DNA from: Acanthosepion pharaonis
Taxonomy: Eukaryota > Mollusca > Cephalopoda > Sepiida > Sepiidae
Assembly (NCBI GenBank): GCA_903632075.3
Contig: CAHIKZ030003464.1
Span: 452,501-516,500 of the forward strand
Direction: 5' to 3'
DNA: 64,000 nucleotides
Below, one piece after another: positions 56,461-64,000 of the stretch. The notes beneath the pieces were generated by a model that was given only the letters and a program-made list of their open reading frames with translations, made no database searches and had not been told where the DNA came from. The translations under genes and the position numbers were made by a program. Positions within the stretch are counted from its first letter, which is position 1. Every line of letters begins with the position of its first letter.

Positions 56461-56799
56461 AGGAAGAAATCCCAGCACGCATTTGTGTGTTTAGTTTATA
56501 AATTGGGGAATTATTTTAGTCATTCCTAAATAGATTGGAATTAACACGAATTAAACCCATTCTAATTATTTAATCTTAGACAAATATTCTGAGATGTTGG
56601 AGAACCATAACGTTTAAAATTTCAATTTCAAACACCGAAGCAGTGAATGTTTGACAAATGCTTAATTTGGTTAGGCTTTCAACTGGAGGAAGATTTCAGC
56701 TGAAACATAAAGACATATTGGCATAGTGAAAGATGCCTTTCAAAAGCTAAGCAAAGTATTAAGCAACAAGAGCATTTCATCATTAATTTCATCATTTGT
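56461..56799. other. intergenic sequence without recognised features
   Basis: AT-rich; nothing identified. Confidence 0.5.
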
Positions 56800-57260
56800 T
56801 GCATAGATAATGGAGAAACTGTTACGTCATATCAGTCCGCTTATATGGCAGTGAATTTTGGACAATCTCCTCACAGACGAAGAAGAGACTTGAATCAACA
56901 AAAATATGCTTCTGCAGAAGGATATCATGGACCAAATATGTGAGCATCAACAACGTTCTAGAGACAATGGAAACAAAACAGACATTATACTTAGCATCAG
57001 TAGAAGACAGTGGAAATTTCTAGGGTACATAATTGAAGATGGGCTTGGAATATTTGATGCTCACAGGACAGATTAAAGGTTAGAAAGAGACAGATGAAGG
57101 CAACATATAAACTACCCGACAAACTTGAGTGAATGGATGGCTAAGCAGGATTTGGGAGAGATGGTGAAAAGATAATTGAGAGCTACAACAGACAGGAAGT
57201 TGTGGAGAGCTATGATCGTCAACCTCCTAGAGGGACACAGTACATAGAAGAAGAGAGAGC
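56800..57260 (+). pseudogene. LINE reverse transcriptase 3' end
   Basis: The translation across frames gives LLYGSEFWTISSQTKKRLES, ICFCRRISWTKYVS, then TYKLPDKLSEWMAKQDLGEM, RATTDRKLWRAMIVNLLEG, with the stops and shifts of a dead copy. These are the YGSExWT...RM...GKR..R..YL..L..WM ... DRxxWRxMI.N end motifs of RTE/Jockey-like LINEs. Same family as 36085, 36890 and (antisense) 63726-64000. Confidence 0.78.
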
Positions 57261-57304
57261 TTTAGTATCTTATTGATAATTTTCACCATATTTCTATTTA
57301 TTGA

Positions 57305-58063
57305 CTAGCAGCATGGCCCGGCATTGCCTGTGCTTGATTCAAAAATCATACGACTAATACAGCAATCACTATCACTTGACTTAAAATATTTTTGCCCTTC
57401 CTTGCCTTTAAAGGAATGCCCTTTGCCGTGCTGATGTTGCTACATGCCTTACTTCTTGCCTATCTCACACTGCCAATTTTTTCTAAGCTCTATACTAAAC
57501 ATTAAATCTGTTACGAAAAAAGAACTAAACAAAATGAACACAAAACGATCAGCTTAAAAAAAAAGGACTCGTAACTGGAAAAACTGAATGAAAAAAAGAA
57601 TGTTAACAACAAATACTTTTTCACACCCAAACCAGTTCTGCGGAATCAGAATGAATGAGTCAATTAGAGTAAAGTGCCATGCAGATTTAAATTTTTTCCA
57701 CTTGTGACGAATGCAGCTTTTGATTTTTTTTTTGCCTGCTAGCATGCTAGTTAGCATTCGTGTCAGTCAGCTGTTGGTTCTCATGCTGGGCAATAGAATC
57801 TTCCTGCCTATTCGTGGCAGCCAGCTATAGGCTCTCACTCTGGCCAGTAGAAAATGGCCGCAAACTACATGAAAACTGCCGTAGAAGCATGAAAAAAATC
57901 GATTATTTCCACTATCGATGGGAGTTGGGAAATGCAAAGTCGGTGTTGGCCTTCCCGCTAACTTGGAGCATGTGCATGTAAATTTTGGTGCAAATCCATC
58001 GAAAATTGCGGCCGTGCATTCGTTACACATACACACACACATCCTGCCTTTTATAGACAGAGA
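57305..58063 (-). mobile_element. non-autonomous Helitron, minus strand
   Basis: Read on the minus strand it starts A/TCTCTGTCTATAAAAGGCAG and a GTGTGTGTGTATGTG tract, and ends with GGCAATGCCGGGCCATGCTG + CTAG/T (hairpin GGCAATGCC.. near the end). Host bases A and T flank the ends as expected (58064 and 57304). No helicase frame. Frames at 57760-58115 on both strands are inside it and are not genes. Confidence 0.85.
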
Positions 58064-58799
58064 TATCAGTCTATTCAGCTATTTCAATTTATTCATGGCA
58101 AACTATATCAGTTGATTCATAACAATTATAGATCAATATTAGTCTTTTCATATCGATTTCTTGGAATCTAGATCCTGAGGGCCACAAAGTAAATGTCCCC
58201 TTTGTTACTGATGACTACAAAGTGAAATTAAGTTAAACTTAAAAAAAAAAATGGCCACAAAATGTGAATTCAGATAAAAGTGGAACGAGAAGAAAATGAT
58301 GACTAATTAAAATGTTAATCTTTTTTTTTTTTTTAACCTAAAAATAAAAACTTGGATAATTTATAAGATTTTATTGAAGTTTTCGGAAATTACTTAGTAA
58401 TAAAAAAAATATTTAAAAATTTTTTTTAGAAATATTTTAAATCTGTCATTGAATTAAAATATAAAATGCGTGAATGCCAACGTACATACACACAAATTGA
58501 ATGATACTTAAATGGAAACCTATGTCACGAGGGCTAATTTCACATTCTGTCTGACCAAAACCCCTGGGGTATAAAAGGGTATCAGTTGAAATACAAAGCT
58601 CTTCAAGTCATTGTTTGATGATTCCTTTGTGAAACTATTAAGAAGACGCTGGTACATTGGGAAAAAGGATTTCAAAATAAACAGGAAAACAAAACAGAAA
58701 AACGAGGTTTTGCGATAGACTGAAAAAAAATATACTGCTAACAAGAAAAACGAAGGAAACGCTGTTTTCAATGAACTGAAAGTATACCTATAAGAAACA
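58064..58799. other. AT-rich intergenic sequence
   Basis: The minus-strand frame at 58520-58771 (83 codons) matches nothing recognised. Confidence 0.5.
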
Positions 58800-58925
58800 C
58801 AAGCAGAAGGAGAGGATGTTTCTTTTCTTTACTCTCCTCACCTCAGTGTTCGGGTGTCGACGACGACTAACGTAGAAACCATATGTTCATGGTTGTAGAG
58901 AAAAGTGGACAATCAAAGAGACGGG

Positions 58926-59016
58926 ACCAATGAAAATAGTTCACCGGTTGAAAACCCGGTGAAGGTAAAAGAATATAAATACGGGCGAACAGCACCCGAA
59001 CATTCTGGTACACGTG
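58926..59016 (+). promoter_or_regulatory. promoter-like cluster: CCAAT, hairpin, TATA, E-box
   Basis: CCAAT at 58928-58932, an 8-bp perfect hairpin TTCACCGG/CCGGTGAA at 58940-58963, TATAAATA at 58974-58981 and CACGTG at 59011-59016. The spacing is reasonable for a Pol II core promoter. No coding sequence can be tied to it. Confidence 0.4.
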
Positions 59017-59999
59017 ACGAAGCAGTCTACACATTACAATGGTCAACTTAATATTAAGTGATGGTATTTTCTTTAATGCCGACTCGACCTGCGCGGTGGA
59101 ATAGATTATATTTTAACGACTTCAAGTACCCACGACGGCTAAGAACGAATCTCTAGCCAAAATTCGGTCAGTTGACAGGACTTGGAAAATAGGAATGGCA
59201 TTGTAGTTATATTTTTCTTCGTTTGCCTAAAACGCGATAAAATTTATTAAGAGGAATTGTCTCTTTTTGCCACTTGTCAACCAAAAAGCTGGCGCGAAAA
59301 AGCGACAAGTAACGAATCCCAGATTCAACTGACCACACAAGGACGCGATAAGAATTCCCCCTCTAGAGAAATTTTGGTTGATAATTTAATTTAACACTTT
59401 GGGCTAGACCACACCTAGCCTCGGGCAACAGGTTTGATCAGGAGACAAAGAGAGAGGTAAAAGTCCCAGGCGGGATTTCAAGGAAGATGGATGAATTGCC
59501 TGCACCCTTCGGGGCGGTAATGGTGAGAGGTACCCATGCGAGATGGAAGGAGTTGGGTGGATCGATATTCTGCCACCACCACCTTTCGGATTTCCCCAAA
59601 TTTGGTCAGGTAATCATATTTCCCAACCACCTCATGCTCCGCACCAGGCTTGCGCGAAGGGCCATAAATACAGACGAAAGACGGAGAAGAAAGAAGCAGA
59701 CAGCTCGAATTGCGGGTTGAGAGACACGTGCCAGTTGGTTCAAGATTCGCTTTGCCAAACTCAGCACAGCTTCTGCAGAAAGACTCCGGCCTTGTTCCAG
59801 ACTACCAAATACACCTGAATGGTCAGCCCGAAGAAATCACAGAATGGAAGAAATCTGACTTCAGCCTTGTACCAGTTTACCGAGAGTAGCTAGACATAGT
59901 GTCACGCGGGCATAGGGGGAGGGGGAAGGTGCTGAAACTCTGCATGCTGCTAATCTAGTGAGTAGAACGTTCATTGTATGAACCTTTGATGATATAAAG

Positions 60000-60060
60000 T
60001 TGTTGTTTTACACAGCTGTCTCTTACTTTGTTCCTTGTGATGTCCTACCGACAAAGTTAC
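60000..60060 (+). repeat. inverted repeat, arm 1 (LTR-end-like)
   Basis: GTTGTTTTACACAGCTGTCTC + TTACTTTGTTCCTTGTGATG + TCCTACCGACAAAGTTAC recurs on the opposite strand at 60747-60808 with few differences. Confidence 0.9.
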
Positions 60061-60455
60061 CGGATCAGCGATGTTGCGTATACAACTCGGCCTTCGCCCG
60101 CCCTCTGATCTAAAACAAACACAACATTGGGCGGGGTGGGAATTGAAGATCGAGCAACCAACTCCAAGGCTGGCCGTAAGGATCGACCACGGACTCACCC
60201 AGTGACTGAGGACGGGATTGCGACGTCATACCTTTTGTATTTAAGCTGAATATATTTTCTAATAAATGTAATATTTTAAACGGGCAGACAATTTAAATTT
60301 CATCTTCTCAGTGAAGCAAAGAGTTCGAACTAGTTCTTTGACCCCCCCCCAAAAAAAAATCAACAAAACAAAAAACTTCACACTATCAGTTATTCAATGT
60401 CCAATGTGAGTGGACATTTTCAGAGCTAAAAGTCATAAAGATAAGGTTTGGGCAT

Positions 60456-60675
60456 TTCGACGTGGGGTAATGGCTAGCAATCGTGTCTCGCTAGATCAAT
60501 TACGACTGAATAGTGAGTTCGAGCTTCACTAGGTGCCTCATACTTTCGGCCTTGTGCCACATCTAAGCTACGCTTAGTAAATTGTTATATACACTCTCAC
60601 AAACCTAAATGGTGTGTGTTGACAGGTCGTGGAGTAGCACAGTTTCTGTTTCTTTTTATATGCTGTGTCTCTTAG
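60456..60675 (+). repeat. tRNA-derived SINE (second family)
   Basis: Head GGGGTAATGGCTAGCAATCG + TGTCTCGCTAGATC, B box GAGTTCGAGCTTCAC, body GGTGCCTCATACTTTCGGCC + TTGTGCCACATCTAAGCTAC, and the tail GTGGAGTAGCACAGTTTCTG. It separates two related unique segments (60390-60455 resembles 60985-61050). Confidence 0.88.
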
Positions 60676-60746
60676 AAAATCACCAGCAAGTTTAAGAAAG
60701 AGAATTAGGAATCATACATTTTTCTATCGATGGAAAAGGAATTTGT

Positions 60747-60808
60747 TGTAACTTTGTCGGTATGACATCACAAGGAACAAAGTAAGAGACAGCTGTGTAA
60801 CACAACAA
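60747..60808 (-). repeat. inverted repeat, arm 2
   Basis: Inverse copy of 60000-60060: AACTTTGTCGGTATGACATCA + CAAGGAACAAAGTAAGAGAC + AGCTGTGTAACACAACAA. Confidence 0.9.
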
Positions 60809-60809
60809 T

Positions 60810-61135
60810 GAATTGGATACAGAAGCAATTAATGGCAGATTCGAACAATTCACTTTTAAAAATATTTTAAGTTCTTAATCCAGCCTTGCCTATATGAAAT
60901 TAAAAATTCAATAAAGAAACATACAAAGACAACTGTTTTAGTAATTAAAAGGAATAAGAACTTTATAAAGTCATCTGCACACAATCAGTTACTCTTAAGT
61001 CCAATGTGAGAGGACACATTTTCAAAGCTAAAGATCATAAAGACAAGGTTTAAAAGGTTTCTGAGGAGAGAAAGGAATTATTAGATGGATTTGATACAGA
61101 AGCAATTATTGGCAGATTCGAACAACCATCTTGGG
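60810..61135. repeat. locally duplicated segments
   Basis: TTGGATACAGAAGCAATTAATG + GCAGATTCGAACAA (60813-60850) recurs at 61090-61127 as TTTGATACAGAAGCAATTATTG. The TCCAATGTGAGAGGACACAT segment at 61000 matches TCCAATGTGAGTGGACATTT at 60400. Origin unknown. Confidence 0.75.
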
Positions 61136-61740
61136 AACACAAATGATTGCTCTTATTATAGTGTACTGCATGCAGTGCTTCATTGTGCTTTTGAACTCTG
61201 TTATTGTATAAATTGTACAGTAAACCAATTACTTCAAATTAAAATACATTCAATTATAATATGCTGTATTTACTGCTGCCAGTAATATTTACAATAGATG
61301 TACTCTGTCATTATTAAGAAATACAGTTTTGTTTTTCACAACAATTTTAATATCTAACCTTTTGTCTATCTGTATTTTTTGACAATTTTATTTATTCGTT
61401 ATGAAAATTAAATGATAGCATTGTAGTTGTCACCTGGCAAGTAATAATTTTAAACTCCGTCCACCACTACTTAAGAAAAGTATAGCGGCTGAAATTCTGT
61501 GATATAAACCAACAAAAACATAAAACTCATTGTTCCAGGCCAGGAATTCAGGCAAAATATTAGTTTGAGTCATAAATAATTTTCGTTTTGGCCAACCAAT
61601 TGTAATGCCGAATATATTATCTCAACTACTCATCATATGTAGCAGTTAAGAGTAAATTTGGACTATACTAACTTACAATAGTCAACGCTTTTAAAAGGTA
61701 GTGGATTAACACGGATAATTCTCTGAAAGATGAACTTCAT
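61136..61740. other. AT-rich intergenic sequence
   Basis: Nothing recognised. Confidence 0.5.
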
Positions 61741-62195
61741 AGAAGAAAGGTAATGTTGTGTATGCGATGGGATCGTTGAGGTATTATTCAGTTAGAGATC
61801 ATAAAAAGTAATGAAACATTAAATGCACGTTTACACACCCAGCAGCTGCAACATGACCATAAAAGTTTGGTCGAAAATCACCCTACGCTGTTCACCTCCA
61901 TGACAACGCAAAGGCCGCATATAGCATGAACAACACAAAAAACGTTTGGGAACTAGGTTGGTCTGTTCTACCTCTCCAACCATATTCACCTGACCTTGTA
62001 CCAACCGATTCTAACCTTCTTCGGTCGCTGCAAAACGCTTTGATGTGGAAAATTTTCTTTCATGAAAACCAGATACAAGAGTTCGTCGAAAAGATTTTCC
62101 CGTCAAAACCTGCAGAATTTTACTCAAAAGGTGTTGAATAATCTGCCTGCTATGTGGCGAAAAGCAATTTCTAAAGAAGTGATGAATTTTTATTT
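61741..62195 (+). pseudogene. mariner-like transposase C-terminal relic
   Basis: Across frames: VMLCMRWDR, IIKSNETLNARLHTQQLQ, then ELGWSVLPLQPYSPDLVPTD, LLRSLQNALMWKIFFHENQI, FPSKPAEFYSKGVENLPAMW. The order W-D..G.....L.....TI.A..Y..QL and PYSPDLAPTDYHLFRSL is that of mariner transposases, with the DD34D third aspartate (PYSPDL) kept. Two frameshifts break it. Different subfamily from 329-621 and 25152-25525. Confidence 0.8.
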
Positions 62196-62224
62196 ATCAA
62201 GGCGACAGATTTTATTAAATGTTA

Positions 62225-62510
62225 CTTTTAGTAGATACCCGTATTTGAGTAAACGCTCCGTTTGTTTATTAAACAGTATATTTATTTTCGCCTACCGGCC
62301 TGAATATCCAATAAATCATATTAAAAGAAAAATATGCGCTCTCACAGGTTGTACGCAGGTTCGAATCCTACAGAAGTGTGCATATTTTTTTAATGTGATT
62401 TCACGAATATTCAGTCCGGCAGACGAAAATAAATAAATATACTGTTTAATAAATAAACAGAGCGTCTACTCAAATACGGGTATCCACTAAAGAAACAACG
62501 TTTTAAGTAG
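62225..62510. repeat. foldback element with a tRNA-like core
   Basis: Arms of about 85 bp (TTAGTAGATACCCGTATTTGA ... CAGTATATTTATTTTCGCC and the complement ending CAAATACGGGTATCCACTAA at about 62493) enclose a core with GCAGGTTCGAATCCTACAG, a good B-box/T-arm sequence. Half of the same element lies at 45745-45905. Confidence 0.88.
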
Positions 62511-62810
62511 CAAAAGTAATCGCAAATAGTGAGTATATGACTGAATAAAATGTAATTGTACTTTATTTTTTAAAAGATAAAATATTTATGAGTCAATGTA
62601 ATACATGAAAGTATTCTCCGTGACAAACGTTTTAAATGTGGTGACTGGTCCTTTGAAATAATGTCCCTAAGTGAACCACTATCAGTTTTCGATAACACTG
62701 AAAGATCGGGTGCTGATTCAGGTTTGCTGGTTACAGAACTTTTGCTGTTTGCATTCAGAATTATCCTTCTCCTAAACTGGTTGCTAACCAAGGCTAGAGT
62801 CTGCTTACAG

Positions 62811-62920
62811 GTCATTGGCCACATCACATTCAAACACCGATTCCCGTACGATCACCGAAGAGCCTGGTCAACACCTAGATTGGTGACCCCTTGGGAATAC
62901 CAGGTGCTGTAAGCTTGGAT
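62811..62920 (+). repeat. 5S rRNA-derived SINE head, copy 1 (not a functional 5S gene)
   Basis: The sequence follows animal 5S rRNA from near its start to its 3' end: GGCCACATCACATTCAAACAC, CGATCACCGAAG, then GATTGGTGACCCCTTGGGAA and TACCAGGTGCTGTAAGCTT. It lacks about ten bases after CCGAAG (the TTAAGCAACG block) and has several substitutions. It runs straight into the tRNA-like SINE head (GGATGTGCGGGTGGTGTAAT), which marks it as the first part of a chimeric 5S-tRNA SINE. Confidence 0.8.
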
Positions 62921-62974
62921 GTGCGGGTGGTGTAATGAATAATGGTTCGGAATTGTTAATCGGAGAGTCGAGTT
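62921..62974 (+). repeat. tRNA-derived part of SINE copy 1, truncated
   Basis: GGATGTGCGGGTGGTGTAAT then GGTTCGGAATTGTTAATCGG + AGAGTCGAGTT. It stops at the B box, where the other copies read GAGTTCAAATTCC, and switches to 5S sequence (TTAAGCAAC). Confidence 0.8.
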
Positions 62975-63045
62975 AAGCAACATAGAGACTGTTCAGTACC
63001 TAGATGGGTGACCGTTTGGGAATATACCAGGTGCTGTAAGCTTGG
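62973..63045 (+). repeat. 5S rRNA-derived SINE head, copy 2 (3' half)
   Basis: TTAAGCAACATAGAGACTGTT + CAGTACCTAGATGGGTGACC + GTTTGGGAATATACCAGGTG + CTGTAAGCTT corresponds to the second half of 5S rRNA, including the internal-control box GATGGGTGACC. Only the 3' half is present. Confidence 0.85.
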
Positions 63046-63300
63046 ATGTGCGGCTGGTGTAATCGACAATGGCTCGGAATTGTTCATCGGAGAACCGAGT
63101 TCCAATTCCAGTTGGCTTTGTTATATTCACTTACGCGCAAATACCATTGGGAAATGGCATGAATATACCTCTTCTCCCCCTCAGCTATGGGTTAATTAGT
63201 AAGACTTGTATCACTAAAATTACCTCAAAAAATAAATTCGTACAATCTAAAGATATTTTCTGGCTTGAATAACCTGTAAAGGGTTGATAAACCGTAGAAA
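63046..63300 (+). repeat. tRNA-derived SINE body of copy 2
   Basis: Head GGATGTGCGGCTGGTGTAAT, B box GAGTTCCAATTCCAGT, body AATACCATTGGGAAATGGCAT and AGCTATGGGTTAATTAGTAA, then the tail with GGGTTGATAAACCG. Same subfamily as 2885-3157 and 43785-44100. Confidence 0.88.
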
Positions 63301-63540
63301 ACGAATCAAATCAAAGCCTAATCTGATCTACTATTTAATCCATAACTGGGGTGCAGTAGAGACATATATACCTTTCTCTAGAATATTTGTGCTAAAGTAA
63401 ACGTAATGACTGCGGCTGGGATTTGAACTCGGCATGTCGACTCCACTTCCCTAATAATCGTTTTAAAATAATTTGTCGGATGAGAAAATATTATTATTAG
63501 CAACATTCAGAGTATGCTTGTCTTGGTTGTTATACTAAAA

Positions 63541-63735
63541 TGTTCGACGTTGTGTAATGGTTAACAAGCTCGTCTAGCTAGATCAATTACAACTGAGTAG
63601 TGTGTTTGACCCTCACCTTGTGCTCCATACTTTCCGCCTTGTGCCACATCTAAGCTACGCTTAGTAAATCGTTATATACACTCACGTTGTGGAGTAGCAC
63701 AGTTTCTGCTTCTTTTTATAGGCCGTGTCTCTTCA
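63541..63735 (+). repeat. tRNA-derived SINE (second family)
   Basis: GTGTAATGGTTAACAAGCTCG head, GTGTTTGACCCTCAC B-box region, TGCTCCATACTTTCCGCCTTG body and GTGGAGTAGCACAGTTTCTG tail, as at 60456-60675. It runs into a LINE of opposite orientation. Confidence 0.85.
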
Positions 63736-64000
63736 GGACGTAGGTGATTATGGCTCTCCACTTCTCCCTATCCCTTGTAGTTCTCTATACATTTTGCCCT
63801 TTTGCTACTTCACCCAGGAAATGTTCTGTCATCCGCTTCCCTATGTCCGCTAGGTAAGTCACGCATTGCTTTCTCATGTCTCTCTTTCCCACTATTCGAC
63901 CTGTGAGTATAAGATTCTCCAAGCCCTCCTTTCTCATTACGTGTCCCAGAAATTTCAGCTGCCTCTTCCTAATGTTAAGTATAAGCTTCCTCCTTATTTG
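63736..64000 (-). pseudogene. LINE reverse transcriptase 3' end, antisense, cut by the window edge
   Basis: The minus strand from the right edge reads RRKLILNIRKRQLKFLGHV, MRKEGLENLILTGRIVGKRD, YLADIGKRMTEHFLGEVAKG, a stop, then TTRDREKWRAIITYVLKRHG. This is the R..QLKFLGHI.RK.GLE.LILTG.I.GKR end of an RTE/Jockey-like LINE, better preserved than the other copies here, with a single stop seen. Its 3' end abuts the SINE tail, whose final bases (GTGTCTCTTCAGGACGT) may be shared with this LINE. Confidence 0.82.

Larger units (their letters stand above)
58800..60250 (+). other. CpG-rich block, possibly LTR-element sequence
   Basis: About 1.4 kb with clearly more G+C and CpG than the rest of the window. 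It contains two TATA-like boxes (58974-58981; ATAAATA near 59664) and, near 59900, TGTCACGCGGGCATAG, followed by GATATAAAG and a segment repeated in inverse orientation at 60747. Overlapping frames at 59487-59818 show no domain. It may be LTR/untranslated sequence of a retroelement or the 5' region of an unseen gene. Confidence 0.4.

Noticed and set aside
57760..58115. Overlapping frames of 65-91 codons on both strands
   Set aside because: They lie within the minus-strand Helitron and show no domain.
62811..62920. Functional 5S rRNA gene
   Set aside because: It lacks part of the internal control region, carries many substitutions, and is fused to a SINE head.

Overview
The window looks like nuclear DNA of a cephalopod mollusc, most probably an octopus. 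The evidence is strong AT-richness, dozens of (AT)n microsatellites, short conserved exons scattered among multi-kilobase introns, abundant tRNA-headed SINEs of one family, and decayed LINE, mariner, Helitron and Ty3/gypsy copies on both strands. The taxonomic call is an inference from composition and repeat style; the gene itself only shows an invertebrate-type protein.

The one protein-coding gene I can name is CADPS (CAPS, UNC-31; calcium-dependent secretion activator). Its last six coding exons lie on the + strand at 3292-3366, 6386-6469, 8505-8612, 15461-15565, 18655-18741 and 28362-28448. Each has consensus splice signals, all junctions are phase 0, and together they encode the C-terminal 181 residues ending at a TGA. 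The rest of the gene is upstream of the window. A pyrimidine-rich 3' UTR follows. About 13 kb further on, at 41683-41748, a short in-frame segment behind a good acceptor could be an alternative last exon; this is speculative.

The introns are built largely from mobile elements. The 5' flank (1-3291) has a LINE end, a mariner end, a 75-bp tandem array and SINE pieces. Introns 1 and 2 carry a mariner MITE with a TA duplication, a foldback element, SINEs and a LINE end. Intron 3 carries a 3.3-kb non-autonomous Helitron and an antisense RTE-like LINE. Intron 4 has a LINE end and a 47-bp tandem array. Intron 5 (9.6 kb) holds a broken Ty3/gypsy element with a 5-bp target duplication, inserted in an 86-91-bp satellite, plus a mariner relic and a tandem array that grew from a LINE 3' end.

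From about 29.6 kb to 58 kb there is no convincing gene: microsatellites, foldback elements, SINEs, LINE ends, two polypyrimidine tracts, and one tRNA-like gene at 32641-32732 with an odd anticodon loop. From 57.3 to 64 kb the DNA is less AT-rich in parts, with a minus-strand Helitron, a CpG-rich promoter-like/LTR-like block, a mariner relic, a foldback element, and a SINE whose head joins 5S rRNA-derived and tRNA-derived sequence. I saw no CRISPR array, operon or other prokaryotic system; the window is an ordinary, repeat-rich eukaryotic 3' gene end.
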